The translations under genes were made by a program, and so were the position numbers. A stretch of 64,000 bases of DNA from JAKRSE01 sp943369295 (lineage in GTDB: Bacteria; Armatimonadota; Fimbriimonadia; Fimbriimonadales; Fimbriimonadaceae), in NCBI GenBank assembly GCA_943369295.1, contig CALRMU020000002.1:496001-560000 (forward strand). Reading direction: 5' to 3'. Positions 18,330 to 26,530 of this stretch are shown here, piece by piece (positions within the stretch are counted from its first letter, which is position 1; every line of letters begins with the position of its first letter). The notes beneath the pieces were generated by a model, which saw only the letters and a program-made list of their open reading frames with translations, was not told the origin of the DNA and did not search any database.

Positions 18330-20516
18330 TTAAGGTTCGATTAGGACTCTAGCGGTCAGGCTTCTTTCCACCGGGGCCAAACATTCAGTTTCGGTACAGG
18401 CTTGGTAGCTGACCACAAGCTGAAATTCCTTTGTCGCCTGCGGAGCCCTAACCCTCACCGGAATCTGCACGTCGCCTTCGTATCGGTCATTTTCTGCTTC
18501 GGGGAAGCCAGCTTCGCCCAAAATCCCTTCGAGTCTGAGCTTGGTGGCGTGCAACCATGCCACCGAAGGATCGGTGGAGTTGATATGGACTCCTTTGGGC
18601 AGGCTGATGGTCAGCATGTAGGCCGCCCATTCGCCCGGTGCGGCCTTTACCGCCTTGGGCAGCAGAGTTACCCGGATCTCATCTGGGTTGATGAGCTGTG
18701 GGGCCTCGGTCATGGTGGCGGATTGGTCATCCATAGCGGAGAGCCAAGCGATCATGGCTTCATGAACTGTCTCTGTGGCTTGGGGCATGCGCCTCGCCCA
18801 GGGGAGTCCGGCAGCCAGGTGAGGAAGAGATTCTTCCCACAGACCCAGCCTAAACCTGACTCTCAGCAGCACGCCGTTGGCCGATGGCTCTGCTTTATCC
18901 AGCCAAGGCATGGTTCTGCCGTAAAGAAACTCTGATCCGTGAGGGGTAAACCAGCAGCCTCCGCGTGGGTCGGCAAAGTTGGAGTCAATCCACTCGACAA
19001 TCTTCTCGGCCGCTTCTCCCCATTTGTCTTCTTCCGTGGCCTCGGCGAGGTCGAGTAGTGCCTCGGCGAAGAACGCTAGGTCATCCAAAAAGGCGGTGCC
19101 TTCGGGAGTGCCATTAACCACCTGGTGGGGCAGACCTTTCTCGGTCCAGAGGTTCAGCCAGGCGTCGGCGCATGTCTTTGCCGATTCTAGGTCTCCGTAA
19201 GCGACTAATCCGCTGATCATCAGACTGTTCGCGCTGAGCAGAGCCTTGTCGTCTCGGGCCGGGGCTGGTCGTTTTTGTCTGGCTTCGAGGAGGACTTCGA
19301 GAGATTCTTTGTCTGTGCCAGGTGTGGTTCTAAATAGAATGTTCCGACCGGTCAGGCGACCTGTGGCTTCTTCGGCGAAATTGCCCTCGGGTCTGATTCC
19401 ATAGGCTTCGATGAAGCTGGATGCCCTTTCCCCGAGCAGGCTCTCTATCTCAGCCTGAGTCCAGGTGGCGAAATAGCCTTCTTCGCTGTGTCCGCCTGGT
19501 TCGATCAGGCTGTCGGCATCTTGAGCTGAGGCAAAAAAGCCTCCGGGCAGAAGCATCTCGCGCTTCAGCCAAGCCACGATTCCATCAGCGGCTGACTGTA
19601 GGTGCCCGGCTTGCTCGTCATCAAGAGCTTCGCGGGCAGCGATGCTGTAGCTGTATAAAAGCTGCCCGTTATCGTAGAGCATCTTTTCAAAGTGAGGCAA
19701 CAGCCAGTGCCGATCTGTGGAGTAACGGTGGAACCCGCCAGCTGCATGGTCATGAATTCCCCCCAGAGCCATCTTTTCCAGAGTCATCAAGGCCATGGTT
19801 CCGGCGGCGACAATTCTCTCATCGGCGGGCGGTCCGGGCAGAGCCGCCCGGTTTTGGGCATAAGCCATGAGGTATCGCAGGGCCGAATGAGGAGGGAACT
19901 TGGGGGCCGTGCTGAACCCGCCATTCTCGCCATCGAATCCTTCCGCCAGCACATCAACGGCATGGTCAAGGTCATCGGTGCTCGGCAGGCTGGTGGCGGG
20001 GGCGAGCTGGGCCCCAAGGACTCCGCTCAGGTGCTGGGCAAACTCATCGGCCGCCTGCTGAACCTTCTCCTGGTCTTCTTCCCACGCCTGTGCCAGAGAG
20101 CTGATAATAGTCAGGAACCCGGGCACCTCGCCCCTCTGCCTGCGCGGAAAGTAGGTTCCGGCAAAGTAGGGTTTGAGGTCGGGAGTGAGGAAGATGCTGA
20201 TCGGCCAGCCACCGTGACCAGTCGCCACCTGGACCGCAGTCATGAGGGCTTCGTCGAGGTCTGGCCTTTCTTCGCGGTCGAGCTTTATGCAGACAAAGCT
20301 TTTGCCCAGCGCCTGGCCAACTTCCGGATCTTCGAAAGATTCGTGGGCCATAACGTGGCACCAGTGGCAGGTGGAATAGCCAACACTGACGAAGATTGGC
20401 TTGTTTTCTCTTTTGGCCTGGGCGAGGCTGGCCTCATCCCAAGGCTGCCAGGGCACGGGGTTATCTGCGTGCTGCCTGAGGTAGGGAGATGAGGCTTGAG
20501 CCAGGCGATTCTGCAC
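18330..20516 (-). CDS. DUF255 thioredoxin-domain protein fused to a DsbD N-terminal-type domain
   Basis: 728 residues from a GTG. The first 160 residues are the DUF255/YyaL thioredoxin-like domain with GYSTCHWCHVM (C50, C53). A (alpha/alpha)6-barrel-like region resembling glycosidases follows, as in human SPATA20. The last 120 residues differ from the usual family: they have the DsbD alpha-domain pattern, with SLPKGVHIN, TKLRLEG, YEGDVQIP and the Cys pair in VSYQACTETECLAPV. No signal peptide is visible, although DsbD domains normally work in the periplasm. Function is probably thiol-disulfide linked but unproven. TACCTT (20523-20528) lies six bases before the GTG. Confidence 0.88.
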   Translation of the reverse strand: MQNRLAQASSPYLRQHADNPVPWQPWDEASLAQAKRENKPIFVSVGYSTCHWCHVMAHESFEDPEVGQALGKSFVCIKLDREERPDLDEALMTAVQVATGHGGWPISIFLTPDLKPYFAGTYFPRRQRGEVPGFLTIISSLAQAWEEDQEKVQQAADEFAQHLSGVLGAQLAPATSLPSTDDLDHAVDVLAEGFDGENGGFSTAPKFPPHSALRYLMAYAQNRAALPGPPADERIVAAGTMALMTLEKMALGGIHDHAAGGFHRYSTDRHWLLPHFEKMLYDNGQLLYSYSIAAREALDDEQAGHLQSAADGIVAWLKREMLLPGGFFASAQDADSLIEPGGHSEEGYFATWTQAEIESLLGERASSFIEAYGIRPEGNFAEEATGRLTGRNILFRTTPGTDKESLEVLLEARQKRPAPARDDKALLSANSLMISGLVAYGDLESAKTCADAWLNLWTEKGLPHQVVNGTPEGTAFLDDLAFFAEALLDLAEATEEDKWGEAAEKIVEWIDSNFADPRGGCWFTPHGSEFLYGRTMPWLDKAEPSANGVLLRVRFRLGLWEESLPHLAAGLPWARRMPQATETVHEAMIAWLSAMDDQSATMTEAPQLINPDEIRVTLLPKAVKAAPGEWAAYMLTISLPKGVHINSTDPSVAWLHATKLRLEGILGEAGFPEAENDRYEGDVQIPVRVRAPQATKEFQLVVSYQACTETECLAPVERSLTARVLIEP

Positions 20517-20522
20517 CCTGGC

Positions 20523-20528
20523 AAGGTA
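20523..20528 (-). promoter_or_regulatory. -10-like TACCTT before DUF255 gene
   Basis: Minus-strand GGTACCTT, six bases from the GTG start at 20516. Matches the recurrent GGTANNNT start-proximal pattern. Confidence 0.4.
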
Positions 20529-20589
20529 CCTGGCAGGTGACAGCCTAAAGGGAAGTGGGCCTGATCAGAGGCCCACTCCACAGCAGCGA

Positions 20590-21867
20590 CTAGCCCCAGA
20601 TAAGGTCAGGTCTCAGAACGATGGTTTCCGATCGGTCTGGACCAACGCTCAGGATGGCGGCGGGAGTTTCGGTGAACTCTTCAATGAACCGGATGTACTC
20701 CTGAGTTTCCACGGGAAGGTCCTCGAAAGATTTGGCAGTCCGGAGGTTGCCGGTCCAGCCCTTAAAGGTCTTCCAGATCGGCTTTACTTCGGCCCAGTCT
20801 TGAGTGGTCAAGGGCATGCCTTCGTAGCCTTGATAACCCACGCAGACCTGAAGTTCAGGGATCTCACTCAAAACGTCGAGCCTGGTGAGAATCAGACCGC
20901 TGAGAGAGTTGATGCGTGACGAATAGCGAAGAGCGGGGAGGTCCAGCCATCCACAGCGTCGAGGACGGCCTGTGGTGGTTCCAAACTCGTGTCCCTGCTT
21001 TCGAATCTGCTCGCCAATCTCGTTGGCCTGCTCGGTGGGGAAGGGGCCTTCGCCAACTCTGGTGCAGTAAGCCTTTGCGACTCCCAGAACATTGTTAATG
21101 TCTCGCGGGCCGATTCCCGTGCCGAGGCAAGCGCCTCCGGCAATGGGGTGGCTGCTGGTCACATAGGGGTAGGTGCCGTGGTCGAGGTCGAGGAACGCGC
21201 CCTGAGCCCCTTCGAAGAGGACCTTCTCGCCAGCCTTCACGCCTTTCTGAAGAGAGAGTTCTGTGTCTCCGACATAGGGGGCGAGTTCGGCCGCGTAGGC
21301 GCTGTACTCAGCGTAGAGCTCATCGAATGAGAGAGGCTCGCCGCCAAGAAGCTCAATAAGTCTGTCTTTAAAGGAAAGAACTTCCTTCAAGCGAGCCTTA
21401 AACAGCTCGGGCTGGACGAACTCGCCCATCCGGATTCCGAGTCTGTGAACTTTATCGGTATAGGCGGGGCCAATTCCGCGTGAAGTTGTGCCGATTTTGC
21501 TGTCGCCTCGGGCGGCTTCTTCCAGCTGATCAAGCACCCTATGGTAGGGAAAAACGACGTGAGCCGCAGGGGAGATCAGCAGTCTGCCCAGCTCGGCCTG
21601 CTTGGTTTTGGTCTCAGCGATCTCGGAAAGCAGGCTCTTGGGGCAGATAACCATGCCTGAACCGAGGATAGAAAGGCTGCCCGGATGAAGAATCCCAGCA
21701 GGAAGAAGGTGAAATTTGAACTCCTTGTCGCCAACGATAACTGTGTGGCCTGCGTTATTGCCCCCACTGTAGCGGACGACCAGGCTCGCCTGGTCCCCCA
21801 GAACGTCAACAATCTTTCCTTTGGCTTCATCGCCCCATTGGGCGCCCACGATAACGAGAGTTGGCAT
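20590..21867 (-). CDS. purA: Adenylosuccinate synthetase PurA
   Basis: 425 residues, the normal length. It joins IMP and aspartate using GTP, the committed step to AMP. The P-loop-like GAQWGDEAKGK (catalytic Asp13, Lys17) opens the protein. The NNAGHTV block with catalytic His, GIGPAY and the base-binding TTTGRPRRCGW are all present. An AGGGAGGT Shine-Dalgarno sequence lies nine bases before the ATG, so this gene has a translated leader, unlike several neighbours. The DUF255 gene follows 73 bases later on the same strand. Confidence 0.96.
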   Translation of the reverse strand: MPTLVIVGAQWGDEAKGKIVDVLGDQASLVVRYSGGNNAGHTVIVGDKEFKFHLLPAGILHPGSLSILGSGMVICPKSLLSEIAETKTKQAELGRLLISPAAHVVFPYHRVLDQLEEAARGDSKIGTTSRGIGPAYTDKVHRLGIRMGEFVQPELFKARLKEVLSFKDRLIELLGGEPLSFDELYAEYSAYAAELAPYVGDTELSLQKGVKAGEKVLFEGAQGAFLDLDHGTYPYVTSSHPIAGGACLGTGIGPRDINNVLGVAKAYCTRVGEGPFPTEQANEIGEQIRKQGHEFGTTTGRPRRCGWLDLPALRYSSRINSLSGLILTRLDVLSEIPELQVCVGYQGYEGMPLTTQDWAEVKPIWKTFKGWTGNLRTAKSFEDLPVETQEYIRFIEEFTETPAAILSVGPDRSETIVLRPDLIWG

Positions 21868-22186
21868 ATGCTTTGGACCTCCCTTGGTCTGAGTGGACTG
21901 GCTTTGAAAATACGAAAGCCGACGTATTCTCAGCCCAAGGGCCGAGGATCCGCCGGCTGTCCGCCTGTCGCCTTTTCTCGACTCGCGAAGTATAGCCTTA
22001 CCTTTGTTCGGGCAGATGTGACTAGGGAAGGGTCTAGGCCAATCAGGTTCAACAAATCACAAAATGCCTCGCATTACTACCAGTATTTACTGACTGATTT
22101 ATCAGGATGCGGCACAATGAAGCCTAGATGGCACAAATCTAGTGTGCTGTTGCAGCAGGACCCAAGGGTCTGAGGTGATGATCGAC
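21868..22186. other. 319-base intergenic region, divergent leaders of purA and the PEP-CTERM gene
   Basis: No gene is seen. The purA side holds its Shine-Dalgarno sequence. The other side has a short inverted repeat CTAGA/TCTAG (about 22123-22143) and a TGAGGTGA ribosome-binding site at 22171-22178. CACAAT near 22113 could be a -10 box; this is weak. Confidence 0.5.
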
Positions 22187-22963
22187 ATGAAATCTATGAG
22201 ATTCTTATTGGCCGCGGCGCTGGTGGCAACCTGCGCTTTCGGTTTTGCTCGAAGCGAGCCCAATTCTTTCCTGAGCAAGTCTGCGTGGACCCATGATGCT
22301 CTGATGACCCAGGTCAAAACAGATGCAAAGGTGATGAGCCGCTTTACTCGGCACTTTGGAATGAGCCGAGCCGAAGTGATTGACACTCTTGGCAGACTTA
22401 GAGCCGGAACCCTGAGACAGGACGGCGTCTACCTGGTTTACAACTGCAACGACAACGAAGAAATTCGTGCCAAGGTGATTTATTACAAGAAGGGCATGAA
22501 GGTCTGGGAGGATGCCAACGGCACCCCGATCCTTAAGATGTCCTGCGCCAACCCCATGGTTCGCGGCACAGATGATCAGTTGGCCGTTCTTCAGCCTGAA
22601 GTAAACCCTTCTGACAACTTGAGACCCGTCAGTGTTGTTGACGATGGAGCTCCGGTGGGCGAAGTCGAGACCGACATCGTCGCTGTGGAACCAGATTCTT
22701 CCGCCCAGGTCCTTGGAGCTGCTGCTGTTGCCATCCCGGCTATCGGCTCATCTGCAGTTGCTGGCGCCGCTGCCTTCAATCCTCTTGTGCTCGCTCCCTT
22801 GGCTGGACTTGGCTTGGTCCGAACCGGCGGCGGCGGCGACAACCCCACTCCTCCCGTGGCTCCGCCACCACCACCACCCGTGCCAGAGCCGGCCACCATG
22901 CTTCTTCTCGGAGCAGCAGCAGGAGCCATGGCTCTTCGAAGGGCTAAGGCCAAGAAGCAGTAA
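22187..22963 (+). CDS. Exported protein with C-terminal PEP-CTERM sorting signal
   Basis: 258 residues. I choose the ATG at 22187, eight bases after TGAGGTGA, which gives a clean signal peptide MKSMRFLLAAALVATCAFGFA. A short globular part has VYLVYNCNDNEE and LKMSCANPMV. A hydrophobic Ala-rich segment and a Pro run follow. The last 28 residues are a PEP-CTERM tail: VPEPATM, a hydrophobic stretch, then RRAKAKK. Such tails are cut by an exosortase and the proteins go to the surface, often with exopolysaccharide. No exosortase gene is in this window. A strong terminator follows at 22992. Confidence 0.88.
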   Translation: MKSMRFLLAAALVATCAFGFARSEPNSFLSKSAWTHDALMTQVKTDAKVMSRFTRHFGMSRAEVIDTLGRLRAGTLRQDGVYLVYNCNDNEEIRAKVIYYKKGMKVWEDANGTPILKMSCANPMVRGTDDQLAVLQPEVNPSDNLRPVSVVDDGAPVGEVETDIVAVEPDSSAQVLGAAAVAIPAIGSSAVAGAAAFNPLVLAPLAGLGLVRTGGGGDNPTPPVAPPPPPPVPEPATMLLLGAAAGAMALRRAKAKKQ

Positions 22964-22991
22964 GGTCACTCCTTAACTAGAACCATCACCT

Positions 22992-23021
22992 GCCTCCCAG
23001 CTCTTAACTGAGTTGGGAGGC
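22992..23021 (+). terminator. Terminator of PEP-CTERM gene
   Basis: Twelve-base stem (22992-23003 with 23010-23021, one G-T pair), six-base loop, followed by a T-rich stretch. Confidence 0.8.
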
Positions 23022-23078
23022 TTGTCCATTTTGGGAGTGCGGTCTCTGACCGAATAGAGCTGAAAAGTGCCTTCGCAC

Positions 23079-23120
23079 AAACAAGAAGAGGAGCCTCTTT
23101 CGAGGCTCCTCTTCTTGTTT
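23079..23120. terminator. Long bidirectional terminator hairpin
   Basis: Nineteen-base perfect arms (23079-23097 and 23102-23120) with a four-base loop and T-rich ends on both strands. It lies at the convergent ends of the PEP-CTERM gene and the NarL-type regulator gene. Confidence 0.88.
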
Positions 23121-23151
23121 TAGTCTTCGCCCGCCTCCCCGACGGGCGCGA

Positions 23152-23823
23152 TCAGTTTCCCTGGACCAACTTGGCCCGAACGGCTTTCATCGCGGCTTCG
23201 GTGCGGCTGTTAACCTGAAGAGCCTTGAGAATATTGCTCACGTGGTTCTTCACGGTCTTTTCCGCAATTGAGAGATGATTGGCGATCTCCTTGTTCCTCA
23301 TGCCCTTGGCAATCAGTTCAAGAATCTCGGTCTCGCGGTCGCTAAGGACGTAGAGCTCTGTGTCGTCTGTCTCGTCATCATCCTTCACCCTTCTAAAGTC
23401 CTCGATCACCTTGGTGGCAATCTTGGGGGTGATTTTGGCCTCGCCGCGGTGGGCGAGTCGGATGCCATCGATAACTTCCTGAGGGGTCGAAGTCTTCAGG
23501 AGATATCCAAGTGCACCAGAACGGAATGCCTCGAAAACGGTGTCCTCATCTTCATTGATGGTGAGCACGACAACTCTGACATCCTTCTCTTTTTTAATGA
23601 GTCGGCGCATCAGCTCAAGGCCGTCCATGCGAGGCATGTTAATGTCGGTCAAAAGCACGTGGGGAGGATCTTGCAATGTAAGATCGAGTGCTTCCTGACC
23701 ATCTTTACAAACCCCGATAAGCTGGCACTCAGGCATCAGCGTCAGAGTCCTTTGAATTGCGCTTCTGTAAGCCGGTTCATCGTCGACCACGACAACCCGA
23801 ATTGAAGAGGACATGCCCGGCAT
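23152..23823 (-). CDS. NarL/FixJ-type response regulator
   Basis: 223 residues. The receiver domain has the acidic pair DDE near 14-16, the phosphoacceptor Asp in LLTDINMPRMDG and the Lys in GYLLKTS. A C-terminal LuxR-type helix-turn-helix follows: LSDRETEILELIAKG and NKEIANHLSIAEKTVKNHVSNIL. It should bind DNA as a phosphorylated dimer. No histidine kinase is adjacent. It is divergent from the oligopeptide ABC ATPase gene with only 35 bases between the starts, and an inverted repeat fills that gap, so it may control that gene or itself. The first Met is used; a second Met three codons on is also possible. Confidence 0.93.
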   Translation of the reverse strand: MPGMSSSIRVVVVDDEPAYRSAIQRTLTLMPECQLIGVCKDGQEALDLTLQDPPHVLLTDINMPRMDGLELMRRLIKKEKDVRVVVLTINEDEDTVFEAFRSGALGYLLKTSTPQEVIDGIRLAHRGEAKITPKIATKVIEDFRRVKDDDETDDTELYVLSDRETEILELIAKGMRNKEIANHLSIAEKTVKNHVSNILKALQVNSRTEAAMKAVRAKLVQGN

Positions 23824-23834
23824 GATACCTCTAT

Positions 23835-23848
23835 ATGACGTTCGTCAT
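23835..23848. promoter_or_regulatory. Inverted repeat ATGACG-N2-CGTCAT in divergent promoter
   Basis: A perfect six-base inverted repeat with a two-base spacer lies between the two divergent starts and overlaps the CATAAT -10 box of the rightward gene. The position suits an operator; the binding protein is unknown. Confidence 0.5.
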
Positions 23849-23851
23849 AAT
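23846..23851 (+). promoter_or_regulatory. -10 hexamer CATAAT, probable leaderless promoter
   Basis: Seven bases separate CATAAT from the ATG at 23859. No Shine-Dalgarno sequence is present. Confidence 0.6.
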
Positions 23852-23858
23852 CTATCCC

Positions 23859-24812
23859 ATGCCCCTGCTGCAGACCCTTGATCTTCATGTTTCTGTTCGA
23901 GGTCTGCCAATTCTCCGCGGAGTCGAGATTTCGGTCGAGCGCGGAGAGACTTTGGGCATCGTCGGTGAATCTGGATGCGGCAAATCTATGACCGGATTGG
24001 CCCTTATGGGCATGCTTCCCAAAGGAGCAAATATTGGCCAGGGACAAATTCTTCTTGACGGAAAAGATTTGACACAGCTAAGGCCAAAGGACTGGCTAAA
24101 AATACGGGGGCAGGAGATTGCCATGGTCATGCAGGACCCTTTTACGAGCCTTAACCCCCTCATGATGGTCGGTGATCAGATCGGTGAGGTCTACCGGCTG
24201 CACCAGGGTCTTAGCCGTCAGGAAGCTTGGAAAAAGGCGGTCGAGATGATTGACCGCGTAGGGGTGCCGAACCCAGAAGAGTCGGCCAAAAAGTATCCCC
24301 ACCAAATGTCAGGCGGGCAAAGGCAGAGAATCGTCATCGCCACGGCCTTTGCGGCGAAGCCCAAGCTTCTGATCGCAGACGAGCCAACCACGGCGCTGGA
24401 TGTCACGCTGCAGGCCCAGATTCTTCGAGTGCTGCGAGACATGCAGCAGGCAGAAGGGACAGGAGTCATTCTCATCAGCCACGACATTGGCGTCATCGGA
24501 GCACTGGCCCATAGAACGGCGGTTTTTTATGCCGGGCAGGTCGTGGAATCTGGTTTAACGGCAGAGGTTCTGACTCGTCCCGTCCACCCCTACACCAAAG
24601 CTCTTATGGCTTCTCTGCCAGATCACAAGCTGGATAGGCTTGAAGTCATTCAGGGGCAGCCCCCCTTGTTTAGTGAGCTGAACGAGGGCTGTGCCTTTGC
24701 TCCCCGGTGCAAGTTCGTTAAGAATGCCTGTGCCAAACCACAAGGACTGAGGACCAGCGGTGAGGGCCACAAGGTCCGATGTCTTCTGGCCGATTCGGCG
24801 GTTACTCCTTAA
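23859..24812 (+). CDS. Oligopeptide/dipeptide ABC transporter ATP-binding protein (OppD/DppD type)
   Basis: 317 residues. Walker A is GESGCGKS, the signature is MSGGQRQR, Walker B is LLIADEPTTALD, and the switch His follows in LISHDIGV. The C-terminal extension with GCAFAPRCKFVKNAC is the oligo_HPY region typical of OppD/DppD/NikD ATPases. It would power import of peptides or nickel. No permease, OppF or binding protein is adjacent, so it is an orphan subunit. I use the ATG at 23859, after the CATAAT box, rather than the one at 23835, which lies in the promoter palindrome. The end overlaps the TetR gene by 11 bases. Confidence 0.93.
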   Translation: MPLLQTLDLHVSVRGLPILRGVEISVERGETLGIVGESGCGKSMTGLALMGMLPKGANIGQGQILLDGKDLTQLRPKDWLKIRGQEIAMVMQDPFTSLNPLMMVGDQIGEVYRLHQGLSRQEAWKKAVEMIDRVGVPNPEESAKKYPHQMSGGQRQRIVIATAFAAKPKLLIADEPTTALDVTLQAQILRVLRDMQQAEGTGVILISHDIGVIGALAHRTAVFYAGQVVESGLTAEVLTRPVHPYTKALMASLPDHKLDRLEVIQGQPPLFSELNEGCAFAPRCKFVKNACAKPQGLRTSGEGHKVRCLLADSAVTP

Positions 24813-25353
24813 ACAGACTTCCAAAAACAGCATCTAGTTGGCCAGATGTTGCTTCGATGCCGCTTTCCTTCAAGTGGGCGCTGGTCAGAATCCCGAAGAG
24901 GGTGGCGGCCAGCAGGCTGGGGTCCGAAAAAGGCGTCGACTTTCGCAGCTTTGCTCCTGGCAGGGCAGCCGCCAGCGATGATTCAAACTGCTTCATCCAC
25001 TCCTCAAGCAGGGGAGTCAGGGCAGGAACTTCGGGGCGGGCGGCCATCAAGGCCATAAGGGCACGACCCATTTTGCTGCTAGGCTTGGCGTAAGCCTCTG
25101 TCAGGGCCAGTTCGTTCTCAATGGCTTCTCTTGGCGAACCTGGTTCACCTAACGAGACCCGATCTCTGCCAAGCTGCTCCAAAGCAAACTGCGCTGCTCC
25201 CACCAAAAGGTCAGAACGCGACTTAAAATAGTAGTGGACGGTCGCGTGATTGATCTTCAACTTTGCCGCTACACTGCGGGCATGAAGGGCTTCGAGACCC
25301 TCACTGCCCAAAATGTCAAAGGCAGCCAGCAGGATTTCGTCGCGTCGGGCCAT
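24802..25353 (-). CDS. TetR/AcrR-family transcriptional regulator
   Basis: 183 residues. The N-terminal helix-turn-helix (about 5-50) has the family pattern ILLAAFDILGSEGLEAL, then VAAKLKINHATVHYYFKSRSDLL. The C-terminal ligand-binding domain is helical and not diagnostic. Repressors of this class usually control neighbouring genes in response to a small molecule. It lies convergent to the ABC ATPase gene and divergent from alr, with TATACT (25359-25364) five bases before its ATG. Whether it controls alr or itself cannot be read from the sequence. Confidence 0.93.
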   Translation of the reverse strand: MARRDEILLAAFDILGSEGLEALHARSVAAKLKINHATVHYYFKSRSDLLVGAAQFALEQLGRDRVSLGEPGSPREAIENELALTEAYAKPSSKMGRALMALMAARPEVPALTPLLEEWMKQFESSLAAALPGAKLRKSTPFSDPSLLAATLFGILTSAHLKESGIEATSGQLDAVFGSLFKE

Positions 25354-25358
25354 ATCTC

Positions 25359-25364
25359 AGTATA
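25359..25364 (-). promoter_or_regulatory. -10 hexamer TATACT before TetR gene
   Basis: Minus-strand TATACT five bases from the ATG at 25353, compatible with a leaderless or near-leaderless mRNA. Confidence 0.55.
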
Positions 25365-25417
25365 GAACCCTCTGGTGGATTTTCGGGTGGTTTATTGAGG
25401 GGTACCTTTGATTTGTA

Positions 25418-26521
25418 ATGTCGGTCTACCCTCGAACATGGGCAGAAATTGATCTTGGTGCCTTGGCTCAGAACGTTGAGGAACTGAAACAGGATCTCGG
25501 ACCGACACTCTTGTGCTTGGTTGTTAAGGCCGATGGATACGGACATGGTCTTGTCTCGATCGCCCGCCAAGCCCTGAGGCATGGAGCCGACTGGCTGGCT
25601 GTCGCCACCGTCGGAGAGGGCGTCGCCCTTCGGGACTCGGGCATCGAAGCGCCGGTCATCATCCTCTCCCCGATTCTTCCTATCGAAGCAGATCAGGCTC
25701 TGTTTTATCGGTTGGATGTGACTGTTGAGTCAAGGGAAACCGCGGAAGAAATGGGAAGGGTGGCCTTGGAAAGAGGAACCAAAGCAAGGCTTCACCTAAA
25801 GGTCGATACAGGCCTTTCGCGATTTGGGTGTCGACCCAGCCAAGCTGCCGAAATCTTGAAGGAACTTCAGGAACACAATGGGATTGATTGGGTCGGCATT
25901 TCCACCCATTTGGTTGATTCTCGCACGAGCCCAGAACTGACCATCCAACAGGTTGAAATGTTTAACCAGACGGTGGATAGCTTGAAATCTAATGGGCTCT
26001 GTCCAGCAATTGTGCATTGTGCGAACTCGGGAGGTGCGATTCTTCATCCAAAATCAAGGTTCGATATGGCTCGAGTCGGGCTCCATGCCTATGGTCTTGA
26101 TCCAGAAGGGAAGTTCAAAACTGTCATGACTCTCTGGTCCCGAGTTGTGGCTGAGCGATGGATCGAAGCCGGAGAAAGAGTTGGCTACATGGGGACTTGG
26201 ACAGCCGCGCGAAAAACGCGAGTTCTCACAGTAGCTTCTGGCTACGGCGACGGCATCCCGCGACGGGCCTCCAACAACGCCTTCGTGTCACTTTCCGGCA
26301 GGGAATGTCCGGTCATCGGTTTGGTCTGCATGGATCTTTTGATGATCGATGCAACTGATTGCCCTGAAGGCGGGATCGGTGATCCAGTCCAGTTGATCGG
26401 TCCCTTGGTGCATCCTTCCCGCTTGGCGGCCTGGGCAGGGACTAACACTCACGAGATCGTAACTCGAATTGCGCCACGAGTTCCACGGCGACTGATAAAC
26501 GCAGACTGGCGGCCGAGGTAG
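25418..26521 (+). CDS. alr: Alanine racemase
   Basis: 367 residues, usual length. It makes D-alanine for peptidoglycan using pyridoxal phosphate. The cofactor lysine is K37 in VVKADGYGHG, and the opposing catalytic tyrosine is Y257 in GERVGYMGT. ASGYGDGIPR and the CMDLLMID block are also typical. TACCTT lies nine bases before the ATG (25404-25409). A sialidase-like gene follows after nine bases on the same strand and may be cotranscribed. Confidence 0.96.
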   Translation: MSVYPRTWAEIDLGALAQNVEELKQDLGPTLLCLVVKADGYGHGLVSIARQALRHGADWLAVATVGEGVALRDSGIEAPVIILSPILPIEADQALFYRLDVTVESRETAEEMGRVALERGTKARLHLKVDTGLSRFGCRPSQAAEILKELQEHNGIDWVGISTHLVDSRTSPELTIQQVEMFNQTVDSLKSNGLCPAIVHCANSGGAILHPKSRFDMARVGLHAYGLDPEGKFKTVMTLWSRVVAERWIEAGERVGYMGTWTAARKTRVLTVASGYGDGIPRRASNNAFVSLSGRECPVIGLVCMDLLMIDATDCPEGGIGDPVQLIGPLVHPSRLAAWAGTNTHEIVTRIAPRVPRRLINADWRPR

Positions 26522-26530
26522 CCTTTCTGT

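Noticed and set aside
18340..18362. GGTTCGATT resembling a tRNA T-arm
   Set aside because: No acceptor stem, anticodon arm or CCA end can be built around it, and it lies at the end of the DUF255 gene.
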